This document shows, piece after piece, positions 26,241-37,989 of a DNA stretch of 64,000 nucleotides. Every line of letters starts with the position of its first letter. The stretch's first letter is position 1. The DNA is from Annona cherimola (Eukaryota; Streptophyta; Magnoliopsida; Magnoliales; Annonaceae): contig CM059971.1 in NCBI GenBank assembly GCA_030490835.1, positions 59,444,012 through 59,508,011 of the forward strand, given 5' to 3'. Below the pieces are notes generated by a model. The model searched no databases. It had not been told where the DNA came from and saw only the letters and a list, made by a program, of their open reading frames with translations. The position numbers and the translations under genes were made by a program.

Positions 26241-28258
26241 GTGTTCATTTCCTAGGTTTTGTCATGATACCGTGTAATATTTTTAATACTTCCAGTTCCT
26301 CCAACCTCCAAGATGTACTGGACCTTATGGTGCTAGACATTATAATCGTTGATTTCTCTCCATTATTTAGGCCAATGACAATTATTTTGATGTTATATTA
26401 GTTAATCAATCAATTATAAGGGACAAGCATAGAATAAATACTAAAAGGAAATATTATTTTGCTATAAAAGACTGACCAAGTTATATAAGAAATACATTTA
26501 AAAGTTTAGCATGTTTCTAATCATCATTCATATCACAAATATTGAATTGTTATTATATTCTATTACACAATTATAATCATAGAAAATCCAATAAAAAATA
26601 TACTCATAAAATAACATAATGTAATACATCATAACTTACATAATTACCTATATGTCTATTGCTCAATTGATTATATGATCATAATTTGTGTCATAAACAT
26701 AATGTAAATATGATATAAAATATACATGTTTCACAAACCATCAAATCTAAATCTTAAATCACAAACTAGAATATGAAAATTAGTAGAATCGGCTATATGG
26801 ATAGTTAAAATTGAACTTAAAATGAGGAAAATACATCAACATTGGAATGGAGGGTTGAGATTGTGCCACCTCACCATTGATAGCCTGCACTTGTTGGCCT
26901 TGCATGGGGCTGGTGCCTTTTTTGGCCCGTTGTTGGAGCTAAATAGCTTGAGCCTATTCTTTATTGAGCTCAGCCGAGTTACTACTACCATCAGATTATC
27001 TTCATAGTTAACTAGTGTCCCTACCACAACGTCGTTGGCATCCTTTGCGGTCTGATAATTGATTGTCTATAGTATATTTTATAGGTATTTTTGGTGCCAA
27101 TTTAGTGGGTAAACGTTTAAGTATAATGTGAAATTTTTTTAAAATCTGTATTTGCAACATTTGGGTATTAAATATTAATTTCAAGTTATTTAAATTTTTT
27201 TATTTTTGGCTTGAAATTACATTTTATTTGTTGCCATAAAATCAAATAGGTTTGAAATAATTTTTATATTGGTACCCTTTAATAAATTTGATGAGTTTTT
27301 TATTTAAATTTCTTTTTGTGCAGATTTGCAAATCCAAACAGTGGGCCTCTCAAGCCGTCTAGAAATTTAACAGCTAAGAAGCCATCTTAGTCGTCCAAGC
27401 AGATTAAATCTAGGCCGTCCAAATATCCAGCAGCCATAAATTTAAAGATCAGCACCTTCCACTCCAAGCAGATCACGTTAATATTCAGCGATGCAATTTA
27501 CGTCCACCAACTTGATCTAAATCGTCCAATGCATCTGATTTAATCCAGTTGACCACCCAAGCAGAAATCAACCAATTCCACCACTCATCTGAACTGTCTA
27601 GATCTAAAACCAAGCTGTCCAAGCATTTGAAAAAACTAGCGGTCCATTTTCTATATGCAGGTCATCACCGTCCAAAATATCATATCCGGAATCCATGCCA
27701 TTCCAAATGTTTTAAATCCCAGCCGTTCATTCCATGATCATGAACGTTCGCATTTTCCAAGCAATGCAGAAAATTCAAAAAACCCAACAGATTAATCTCA
27801 TCCGTCAAAAATTTCTGGACTGCGAAAATCTATCCAGAAAATCACCGCCTTGGCACGAGTCGTCCACGCATTCTAGATGGTCAAAGCTGAAATTTCATGC
27901 TTCCAACCGTCCACAAAATCCTCGGACACATTTAGAAAAGCGGTGTTTAAATTAATGCAGAAATTCTAGAAAATCGAAGCCATTTATTTCATGCACATGC
28001 GCAATTGTAATCCCAGTATAATTCAGCTTGCTTAGCATTGTATAAATTTTACACTGGTAGAAAAATTCAGAGAGAAAGAGATAGCAAGAGGTGGAGAGGA
28101 GCGGAGACCACGAGGTAAGAGGCAAAGCAACGAATTGCAACGAGCAGTCATCACACCATCAAAGCTTCTAACCAATAAAATTTTCTTTCTTCTTTTCTTT
28201 TTTATTTTAATTGTTTTGTTTAAGATGAATTTGAATTTGAATTTTATTTTGAACTTAA
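26241..28258. other. Gene-free, LTR-like interval
   Basis: No gene can be supported. From about 27,340 to 27,930 the sequence is richer in 'ccgtcca' and 'atccag' words. A TATA-like 'tgtataaattttac' is near 28,037 and a purine-rich 'gagagaaagag' leader follows, as in gypsy LTR promoters. The short open frames on both strands look like chance frames. Confidence 0.35.
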
Positions 28259-28660
28259 ATATGCTCGGCTAAATCCTTATATCTAGAATCTAGGATGTAA
28301 CATGTATATAATATAGTGGGTGTGTGGTTTTAATTTATTGTTGTTAATTTAATAGCTTTTTTTTTGTACATGGACCCATACTATAGTTTGATTCCATATA
28401 ATAGATCATGGAACCAAGTGGTGGAAATCTCATATAGGATAATCAAGATATTAATCTTAGAAATCTAAGACCATGAGAATAGACATGATGACCTTGAGGA
28501 ATCCGAGAACGACCACAAAACTTAATGGATTCTAATTAACTTAATCTCATGAAATAGGTGGTTAAGAAAATTAGGGCATATCTTATAGGTTTCGAGACAA
28601 GGTGCAAGGATAACATAGGATTTGTTCTCCTTTAATAAAAAATATCTGAATTAAATAATC
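28259..28660 (+). repeat. LTR-like repeat, inverted copy of 31,960-32,380
   Basis: About 400 bp here match the reverse complement of 31,960-32,380 at many points, for example 'tgctcggctaaatcc', 'aaatctaagaccat' and 'cttataggtttcgagac'. The two copies are diverged. They flank the gag-protease remnant in opposite orientations, which is not how the two LTRs of one simple element are arranged. Confidence 0.65.
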
Positions 28661-29563
28661 ATATCACTAGCCTTCAAGTTGAGTTTTAGCTTTAAAAATT
28701 CTTCAACCAAAATAAGATTTTCATGTACATGGAAAAACTACTTTTTCGAGATAACTAATTATGTGTATCAGAAACAACCTTTGACAAATTAGAGAGAATT
28801 ACTCTGATTTTGAAAGAAAGTAGAATTGGTTACTTGGTATATTAATTTCATCAACTGATTCAGGATAAAAATCAAAGCATTTTCAACAAGTACATGTTCA
28901 AAAATAAATTTAACATCTCACTAGGGTTCAATTAATTGCCTACTTCAAAGATTCTGTAAGTGTATGTACTGCCTAAAGAACTTACGAGAATTCAAAGTAA
29001 GGTATCAATCAATCTAGAGTTAAGATTTGTGCAAGGATTACCAAAAATTACAAAAAAAATTTCAAAATGTGACAAAAATTAAGCGCAACATTCAATTAAT
29101 GTAATAATCGGGGTAGTGAAAGAAATTGAAGTAGGCAGAGAAAATAATACAATGCATTCACCCTCATACTTAAAATTGACATTGCCCTTAATGCAATTAA
29201 AAAGAAATGTCAAAATAAAAGGTGTAGATGTAAAGAGTGTGAGATGTTAACTTCCTTGTTTTAGCGAGTTGAATCGAATCTTTATCCCGTTGTGCTTCTT
29301 GTTCAAGTAGGCTTTATAAAATAACCAACAAAGCTCCAAATTAAAAATTATCAAAACTCTAAAATAAAAAAATAATAGAAAAAAATTCAAACTCCATGAA
29401 AGAAAGAAAAAACTCGGGCTATCACCCGGAAAGCGTTTGATTTAACATCATCAGCCCAACATCAGTTTGATCTTCTTTAATCACCAAACTACAACTATTT
29501 CATTCATCTGCTTTTTTTCTTACATCCATATTTTCTCGCATTCACTGTCATTTGAACTAGCCT
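28661..29563. other. Gene-free 3' region of the gag-protease element
   Basis: No gene is present. On the minus strand near 29,445-29,405 the sequence GATGTTAAATCAAACGCTTT is followed by CCGGGTGATAGCCCGA. This resembles a short conserved block that, from memory, follows the coding region in Athila/Tat elements (GACGTTAAAC..GCGCTT..GGGAGGCAACCC). If so, it marks the 3' untranslated part of the minus-strand element. Confidence 0.4.
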
Positions 29564-30290
29564 CTATATTTGCTCGAGAATTTTCCTTACCAATGAACCA
29601 CTAGAATTAGTTTTAAAAGATTGACAACAAGAAGAAAGATTTGTTACTGGTTTGTCATCTTTGCTCTTCTGTTCATCAGATTTCAGTTGTTTTGATATCC
29701 TATTTTTAGATGTTGTCATAGATTTAGCCACTTCTTGATTCATGTCTTCCGTAGTTTTTCCTTTATTGATGTATGTCCCAACTGGGCTACCTGAAGTTCC
29801 TTTGTTTGTTACCTCGTTGACTACGTCAATCCTCATACAAGAATTCTTAAGAGGGGCATTGTTTGACTTTGAGGCTAAGTTGAACTCCACTTTCTCGTTT
29901 TCAATTGTTAATGTAAGCTTTCCATGCTTCACGTTTATGATGACACTAGTTGTTGCTAAGATTGATGTTCCCAGTATGATTGGAGTCTGATGATCCTCCT
30001 CTATGTCAAATACAACAAAATCCGTGAGAATGAAAAAATTTTTGACCTTTATCGACACATTTTCTATAATGCCCATAAGATGTTTGATTGAATAGTCTAC
30101 GACTTATAACGTCATAGATGTGGGCTTAGGGTGACCCATCTTTAATTTTTCACAAACAGATAGAGGGATTAGGTTGATGCTAGTTCCAAAGTCAAATAAA
30201 GCTTTATCTACCCGCACATTACCAAGAAGACATGGTATAGAAAAACTTCCTAAATCCTTGAGCTTGCATGGCGAATTATTTAGCAATACA
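29564..30290 (-). pseudogene. Gypsy aspartic protease remnant
   Basis: A retropepsin-like domain reads down the minus strand: LKDLGSFSIPCLLGNVRVDK, then the active-site region ALFDFGTSINLIPLSVCEKL (DFGTS where the family has DLGAS), then KHLMGIIENVSIKV, and the second conserved block DIEEDHQTPIILGTSIL. One in-frame stop near 30,103 separates the two halves. The protein would process a Gag polyprotein. It lies directly after gag in the same orientation, and no reverse transcriptase follows, so the element seems to be deleted for the rest of pol. Confidence 0.85.
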
Positions 30291-31720
30291 ACACTACACT
30301 ATTCAGTAAGTGTCACCATCTCGTGCTGCTCGAGTTTGCATTTGTTGAGTAGGATCTCTTTCAAGAACTTGGAATATCTTGGCATTCGTGATAGCATGTC
30401 GATGAATGACCATTGATGGCCAGGTTTTTTTTTTAATATTGAGATGAACTTCTTGAATTGTTTCTGTAGTTTGGCTTGTATCTGTCTTTATGGGAATGGT
30501 AAAGGAGGCTGGTATAGGGGAGGTGGAACATAAGATTTCTCTATCACTGGTTCAAGTTGTGGCTCCTCGACTTGCTTCTGGGATTGCTCGGGTTTGTTGT
30601 CAGCTTCTTTCTCTTCAGTTTAGATTGACTTAAGTTGGTTACCACTCTGGAGAGTCATTACTATGACTTATTCCCTTAGGTCAACTTGAGGCTGACTAGG
30701 GAGTTGACCTTGGTTTCTTTGAGAGGTGATTGAGGCTTGTTGGACAATTTAGGTTTTTAGTAGTTTGATATGGATTTGCATTTGATCCATCCTCTCATCA
30801 CTTTTTTTAATAGTAGTAAGATATTTTCAAAGATGGGACCATTGGTTTGTGTTGAGTTTGGTACCGGAAAAGCAGTTTGAAGTTGGTATGAGGGAGGATT
30901 TGGTGGTTGTCTCGAGAAACCAGTTGGTTTATCGATAAGGTTCTAAGCATTTGACTGATTTGATCAAGAAACGTTGGGGTGGTTATGCCATCAAAGGTTA
31001 AAGGAGTTGGAATAGAGATTACCATTAGTGCAAGTGTCGTGTTGGTTGTTTATTACATGTACTTGCTCACTTGAGGTCTCTTAGATGACAAACCTACATT
31101 GATTTGTGTGATGAGATACCCTGCAGATCTCACAAGAGGCACGTTGAGAAGCAATTGCACCTCGGTCTATAGTTTCTTGTTTCTTCTTCCACAATAGTAT
31201 CTGGTCTAGCTTGGCATGTAATGAATTTAGGAATTTGATCTCGTACATGCCCCACATCGAGAGCAGCTTCAGATGTTGTCATACTGGAAGTTGTAAAGAG
31301 TTAAGTCTTCGAAAAGTACGAGTTCTTCCTCATTAGTCAATTGCATAAACCGGCCCCCAATAATTGAATTGACTGCACTTTTTTGTTGGTCTATTGAAGA
31401 AGTTTTCAATTATATCACCTTATGAAATGTCGTGTCGAGGACACTTGCACTACAGGTCTTTCATTCACTCCCACGCATATAGGGAGTTTTTTTCGTCTTT
31501 TTGAATGAATTGGTTGATCTTGTCCTTGATCTTCTCGATTCTTGTTGGTAGGAAAAATTTCTTTAAGAAAGTGGTTGAAAGCTCTTCCCATGTGATAAAG
31601 GGGTCGGGTGGCATAGAGATGAACCACTTGTTTGCCCTATCACAAAGAGAAAATGGAAAGAGTTAAAAACAGATTACCTCTCATGGGATTCTTTTTACCC
31701 TGATTGTGTTGCATAGTTGC
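30291..31720 (-). pseudogene. Gypsy gag remnant (Athila/Tat-like)
   Basis: The minus strand near 31,720-31,400 encodes a typical retrotransposon Gag capsid segment: LSIFSL, then, in a shifted frame, KWFISMPPDPFITWEEL, STTFLKKFLPTRIEKIKDKI and SLYAWERMKDL. Several stops and frame changes occur. The rest of the interval down to protease is Gln/Pro/Ser-rich when translated and is decayed. Gag forms the virus-like particle of the element. Gag and protease share orientation and order, and are flanked by LTR-like DNA on the upstream side (31.9-33.7 kb). Confidence 0.8.
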
Positions 31721-31959
31721 AGGAACGTTAGGGTTCTTAGAAGGAAGTTCTGCTTATTAGTCTTGTTGAACCATCTAGATGAGCCCCAGTTTGAGTTCAA
31801 AATTCTTTGCCCTGATGTGAAGCTCGACTATGCAAGACCCGAAGCCTTGTGAATTTGGATAGTTTCAACCACTCAAGGTTATTCTCCTTGGCGAGTTGTC
31901 ACTTAGGGTTATCCTCCTTGCAACGAATATGTGGAGTGTTTACTTAATCCAGATATTAT

Positions 31960-32380
31960 GTGTTAAACGAGGACAAACTCTAATTATCTTTGGACCTTCT
32001 CTCGAAACCTATAAGGCATAACCATAATATATTTTCAGGTATATATTCTCATGGGATTAAGTCAATTAGGATTTATTAAATTTTGTCGCCGTTTGTGGGT
32101 ATTCTTAAGGTCATTATAACTATTTTTATGGTCTTAGATTTTTAGATTTAATAACTTAATTGTCGTATATTAAACTTTTACCTTTTAATTCCTTTACCTA
32201 ATATATGAGAATCATTGCCAAAGTGGGAGCTTAAATACTAGGCAAGCATTAAATTATAAGATATTAAATTAATACACAATATCTTTCATAAATAAATTAA
32301 AACCGCAATATCCACTATATTGGACGCATGCTATATCTTAAACTCTAAATTAAGAGTTTAGCCTAGCATGCGAATAATAA
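31960..32380 (-). repeat. LTR-like repeat, inverted copy of 28,259-28,660
   Basis: See the partner repeat. On the plus strand here, 'ttttgtcgccgtttgtggg' near 32,085 loosely resembles the TGGCGCCGTTGCCGGGGA primer-binding site of plant gypsy elements, but the match is imperfect. The repeat sits between gag and the rest of the LTR-like DNA. Confidence 0.6.
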
Positions 32381-33708
32381 AATTCAAATATAAAATAATA
32401 TTATATTCAAAGTCTAGCATAAACATGATAATTAAACTCAAAAGAAAGAAAGAAAATGAAAGGTTATTGATTGGATACATCGTTGGTGTCTCAACTGCTT
32501 CAAGCAACTTACTACCTTGCTTTTTATCTCGTGCTCTTCACCTTCTCTCCCTCGGCTTTACTCCAAGCTCCAAGGATGTTCTAAGATATATTAGGACATT
32601 TCTAGGAGGTGTTTATATAGAGATGCAATGAGTACTTACGCATAGAGTCCATTTTAAGCACAAAATTGCGTTAATCAGGGTCCCACGATTCAAACCGTGT
32701 GGAACCCAGATCTACACGGTTTGAACCATGCGACACTTTGGAGTGCTTCGCTTGCTTAGAAATTTTGGTGTTTTATTGCTCGATTTGTGTTGAATCTTCC
32801 CCAACACATCCTGACACACTCTAGACTATCTTGATCATCATTTTAGTTCCTTTAGGTCCTTCAAAATCATCAAATCTAATATTGTCTTGGTTCTTGATCT
32901 TTGAATTTCTCAAAACAGACGCGTGTTACACTGAAATAAATAAATTAGCTTTAAATAGCCATAACTTTTAATCTAGGAGGAGTTACGGGAGTCACAACAT
33001 ATCAACAAAAAGTATTTTTCAAGCTCATCAATATGATAACTTGGGCAAGTCCAGCTAAGCTCCTTTTCGATGTCAAAATCTACTATTTTTGTTACTTGTT
33101 TCACCTCGATTTGTGTTGAATCTTTCCCGACACATTCTAGACTATCTTGATCATCATTTTAGTTCCTTTAAGTCCTTCAAGATCATCAAATCTAATGTTG
33201 TCTTGGTTCTTGAGCTTTGAACTTCTCAAAACAAACGCACGTTATGCCAAAATGAACAGATCAGCTTTAACTGACCATAACTTTTGATCCGGGAGGAGTT
33301 ATAGGAGCTGTAACATATAAATGAAAAGTATTTTTTAAACACGTCAATGTAGCAACTTGGGCAAGCCCAATTGAGCTCCTTTTTTATGTCAAAAACTACT
33401 ATTTTTGTATGATTTGGAGCCCTAAAATTGTATGTACTTTTTTTCTTTGTACAAATTGACCAAATGGTAAAAGTTTTCACATAACTAAGCTAAATCAATC
33501 AATATTCAACTCAAATCATCTCGATCACTCACATTCTTATCTAATTATCATCCTAAATAAATAGAATAAAAATGACTTAACAATAGTGAGTATTTTCACA
33601 TAACTAAGATAAATCAATTAATATTCAAATCAAATGATCTCAATCACTCACATGCTTATCCAATTATCATTCAAAATAAATAATATAAAAATGACTTAAC
33701 AAATATCA
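32381..33708 (-). repeat. LTR-like tract upstream of the gag-protease element, with internal duplications
   Basis: This gene-free tract contains a direct duplication of 325-bp period (units at 32,781 and 33,106, both starting CGATTTGTGTTGAATCTT) and a second of 119-bp period (units near 33,474 and 33,593). A TATA-like 'tatataaacacctcc' on the minus strand near 32,620 would suit an LTR promoter for the minus-strand gag. Read on the minus strand, the tract would start TGATATTTGTTAAG near 33,708. Confidence 0.5.
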
Positions 33709-34953
33709 CTTTTGTAGTTATAGATGAGGCGATTTAGGATGTGAAGAGAGATGAGGTTAGATAGAACGTAAAGAGTTTATGGTTAATGGATGATTCTCAT
33801 GGGATGGTCGGCGTAGAAGTATTTTTCTATCATGGGAGGGCACGATGGCTTGGGTTCGAGAGTTGCCTATGAAAACCTAGCAGTTTCCTTAATAGTGTCT
33901 ATCACGTGTACAATGGAATGCTCCTATGATGGAGTTGTTAAATTGAGTATAAACACACTTTGAAACATTAGTAATTTATGCATGTCCTGTGATATTGATT
34001 TTTTGATTATTGTGTTGAATTTCTTGAAATGGATTTTGCGTTGCATTAGGTTTAATCGCACAAGTGTGGCTGGATTGTGTTGCATTATGTAATCTTTAGA
34101 AAGACCATGTGTGAGTGATTTTCATAATTATGCAGGGTTGTTTATGACCCTTCATTGACATGAGTAGAAATGGTTATTCAGGGCCTTGATTAACATGAGT
34201 GAGGGTTGTGTGTGACCCATTAAAAACATGAAACTACATATTTATATATATGTTCTTAGGTAAGCGGGTTGGTTTTATGCATCGTGCATAGTCATTTGTG
34301 ATTCTTCTCACTGCATCATTAACATGACACATGCATCATGAATCTTATTTGATTACTCTTTTGTGATAATTTTCATCTACTTCCTAAGTACTTTTAGATT
34401 TACATGATTTTTTATTTTGCTTTTAGATGACAAATTAGGTGAAGAGCCTTGAGATGGGATTGGTGGAAGACACAACCCTGGAAACCATACTCGTTAGATT
34501 AAGACTTGTGTTTTTAGTTATCTTAGACTTATGTTTCTATTTGATACTAGTGACTATAAACATTTATCTACTTTGGCCTAATTGTGAAGAACATATTGTA
34601 CTTGAGTATTTTGAACTCGATTACAATTTATACGAACATATGTATATTTTATTTTTGGTTGTTTTGTAGAATAATAATGAATTATGATAACTTTCTTTTT
34701 ATATGGATGTCTTTATAGTATGAGCATATAAACATATGAATGTATATGAATGTCTTTACAGTATGGGCATGTAAATATATGAATATGGAGCTAAGTATTT
34801 ATGCTTTGGAATGAAATTGTAATGTTTATGTACAACAGGTCCTGTATTCTATACCATCTCTTATAAGTTATGGGGAGATGCCGCCAAATTTTTCTTAGAT
34901 CAGGTGGTACCCATTAATTAACATTAGGAATGTCTAGGCAACAGGGCATCACA
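33709..34953. repeat. Gene-free LTR-like tract
   Basis: No gene is supported. The tract ends GGGCATCACA at 34,953, a plausible LTR terminus. It shares a short block ('ttttagatgacaaattagg' near 34,425) with 25,230. The open frame of 76 codons at 34,439 has no recognisable content. Confidence 0.4.
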
Positions 34954-35432
34954 AATACAGAAGGTGTTGCTTCTATGAAGTAAATTTCTTTAGTTTTTGT
35001 ATAACAACCACACTTTGAAAATCTTTAGAGATCGATCAAAGTCGAGGTAGGTTTGATTGTTTATGTATCAATAAAAAGATTTTATTTAATATTCGATAAT
35101 GTGAAAACGAGATGATCATATTATAGATTGAATAGAAATATTGTTGTCCAACTATTTCACATAGCATAAGTTTTGACTATGGATGACAAGAACATTAATG
35201 TATTTTTAGGGGTCTATCAATTGAACTTGTACAATGCATTTTTTCTCACAATTCTTATCCTTGGTGAGCCACGTATGCTTTAGGCCATGACCTACTTCTT
35301 AGAAGCTCTTCTCCAGCCAATTCATAATAAAATCCTACTTAAAATTTGCTTCTTTTTCGATCAACTTGATTTAAGTCATGTTGAATATGGATACAAGAAC
35401 ATAATTATCTATTTTAAATAGAGAAGTGATCT

Positions 35433-36625
35433 TGTTAGCCCGGGATAAGTAATGACTTACTTAGCCTACCTCAGAAAAATCATTTTAAAAACTCTTTTTT
35501 TTAAAATTTTTTTTTAATAAACTTGTTAATATAAATGTATATAATATATCAACCAAGTTTACCATTTGTAGATATATATGTATACCTTTTATTAAAAATG
35601 ACTAAAATATCGTGTTTAAAAATCTAAAATAATATATACGCATATTCAAAAATGGTAAAACTTAATTTATTAAAGTTGTGATCTCATGCGCCATGGTGAA
35701 GTGATTGGGTGCTTAGCCCACTATCTTTAGCCGTCAGATTGAGCGGCTAAAATTGTGGCTGTCAAATCATATTCGGTGAGAAAAAATCTGGCGATCCTTG
35801 CGCAAGAGGCCAGTTTGTAAAAAAAATGATGTAGGACGATCTGTGCATTTTCTCCATTCTCTCCACTCTCGCTCGCCTCTCTCACCTCTACTCTGGTTAG
35901 GCAGTCAATCCGTTATCAGCAACAACAAACAAATCATTTTAAGATCCAATGTTAACGATCCTCCATCGTCAAACCAAGCTATTCATTTGGACGAAGGCAC
36001 AAAACCTACAATTGTCTTGTCTTCCCTCAACAGGCCAGTGACGAAGACCCCACCATTGTTAATCTGATGCCAACTCACATCGCCTATCCAGCTGTTGCTG
36101 CCCTTTGTTTCTTCTTTATCAACACTAATAGAAAACCAAATGCCCAGTAGGCTACACCTTTATTTCAGTTAAATAAATGGCTTGGTTTTTGTGATTAACA
36201 GCGGCACACAATGAATTTGAGAGGCATGCAATAACTACTCTTTTTGCTGGAAAAATATTATCATCATAGGCGTCTTCTTCTTTAATGTGCACGGTAGATC
36301 TAACTCCAGTATTGGTTGCAAAAGAAATAGTAGTTCGTTGTAGATTTGGGAGAGAGGTGGGAGGGGCGGGCAAGATTTGCGAGAGGGGTGAGAGAGGGCA
36401 AATCGTCCTATGTTATTTTTTTCATAAAATGGCTGCTACGCAGGGACTTCGTTGTTTTTTTTTTTCTTAGAGGGCTAAGCGCCCATGCAAGGACAAGATC
36501 ATGACTGGGTTTATTCTTAAATATACTTAGATACATAAGTATATGTAAAATAAAAACAACAAAAAGTTTGTTAAATGATTTTTTTAAGGTGGACTAAATA
36601 AACTATTACTTAGCTCGAGTTAAAA
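35433..36625. mobile_element. Mutator-like MITE, family D copy, split by a nested insertion
   Basis: The left end TGTTAGCCCGGG at 35,433 matches the inverted end of the copy at 42,818-43,012. The right end is a diverged form, GCTCGAGTTAAAA, at 36,625. Left-arm sequence ('caaaaatggtaaaactt') breaks off near 35,665 and right-arm sequence resumes near 36,515. The DNA between, about 35,675-36,510, has its own partly matching inverted ends containing GGGTGCTTAGCCC and GGGCTAAGCGCCC. It is GC-richer and holds short open frames on both strands, so it may be an element carrying captured gene sequence. The TSD of the outer element is poorly kept (5/9). Confidence 0.5.
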
Positions 36626-36730
36626 GTGTCATTTCTCATTTTTGTAAATGGCTAGATGTACTCTTTCACCAAAATGATAGTTGTGTTTTGTGTCGTTAAG
36701 TTTTAGGAACCTGCAAGAGAATCATAATAA

Positions 36731-37021
36731 GGGTGTGTTTGGTTGGATGTAAAACTTTTGATGAAAAGTTTTAGAGGTAGAAGTTGTCAAATTGATAGAA
36801 AATGATGTGATATAATATGGGTAATGATGAGGAGTAAAGAAAATAAAGTTAAAATAGATAAGTTAGTTGTATGAGTAGTTGTGTAGAAATGATTGAAAAG
36901 TAGGGTAGTTTATATAGAAAAATGTGAAAAAATAATTAAAAAATATAGTAGTTATGAAGAGTGAAAAGTTTTGTGTTGAAAAGTTTTAATTGACAAGTTT
37001 TGACCCCAAACAAACACACCC
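36731..37021 (+). mobile_element. Tourist-like MITE, family A copy 4 (TSD TAA)
   Basis: This 291-bp element begins GGGTGTGTTTGGTTGG and ends CAAACAAACACACCC. TAA flanks it on both sides (36,728-36,730 and 37,022-37,024). It is one of the best-preserved copies in the window. Confidence 0.92.
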
Positions 37022-37758
37022 TAAAAGTGCATGCCTTGGCCAATCTATTGGGTGCTATCCACGAATTTTCATCATGAAGGCGAATGCAGCTATTCAATCA
37101 CAATAAAATGATGTGTTTTGGCATTGCACGACTATACAATCTTTTGACTGTATCATTAAACGAGGTTTGCATCCCAGCAAGCCTATAGATCGGCTAATTG
37201 CGTTCTTCAATCCGGCGGGAATGAAACAGATCGAGATAAGGCTTGTGTCAAAATAAGTTTGCTGGACAGAGAAGTTAGAGGGATGATGAAATAAAATTAT
37301 CGTATGGAATACGGTGTGATATTTCAATCCACACCCTCCATTTTCCACTGCTGAGCTGAGGCGTTGGATTATTTTCAGATGTGCATTAAATATGGTCTGA
37401 CAGGCAACGGGTACTCATTGGCCTGATAGACCATTAAATGTAAATGTAGCAAGGGATGAAAACGGACGAAAATTGGAGAGAAAATTAAACAGTGTTGTTC
37501 TTGCAGACACCTGGAAGTGTTGGAGAAGCTCGGAAGAGAACCCAGAGGCGACGAAAATCGCGAAGTTCTATTCCTGCGGAAAATTGCCTTGTAACATTCT
37601 CATGAGGGAGAGAAAGCTTAGAGGCGACGAAAATCGATTGTCTTGTTTGCACGCCATCCAAAAATTCATATTTTTTGGCACCTATTATTCAGATGCAGCT
37701 CCAAATCCATAGCAAAGCAACTCCATCCTTATAATTTTTCAACAGCAAATATCTAAAA
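37022..37758. other. Interval without a supported gene
   Basis: The interval is moderately GC-rich. A short direct repeat 'agaggcgacgaaaatcg' occurs near 37,543 and 37,620. The 79-codon frame at 37,473 has no recognisable domain. The stretch before 37,759 reads like a 5' leader, but no TATA box or transcript evidence is available. Confidence 0.3.
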
Positions 37759-37989
37759 ATGGCTACCTTAAACTTTGAACCAGCAGCATGTTCGCAAAAT
37801 TCAGCAATCACTGAGCCATAAAACTCTAGCAACAAGATTCAGCAAGTTCAATCACCAATTGAAATGCAACAGCTACAGCCGGTTGCCATGAAAAGCCCAG
37901 ATAAGTCGGCGGCTTTTTCTAAATCTAGAGCATCACAGATGTCCTCCATTAAATCCTGTCGACTGTCCACTATTTGCCAGAATTTGTAG
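37759..37989 (+). pseudogene. Possible gene fragment, unknown
   Basis: An ATG at 37,759 has a plant-like context (AAAAATGGC) and opens a frame of 76 codons with one internal TAA at 37,819. The translation is Gln/Ser-rich and protein-like (KIQQVQSPIEMQQLQP, then VAMKSPDKSAAFSKS). The minus strand is also open over much of the same interval, so the coding direction is uncertain. The palindromic MITE at 37,989-38,405 inserted at its end. No family is recognised. Confidence 0.22.

Noticed and set aside
32690..32740. 'ttcaaaccgtg' resembling a tRNA T-loop
   Set aside because: No acceptor or anticodon stem can be drawn around it, and a similar block at 7,600 is part of LTR-like DNA.
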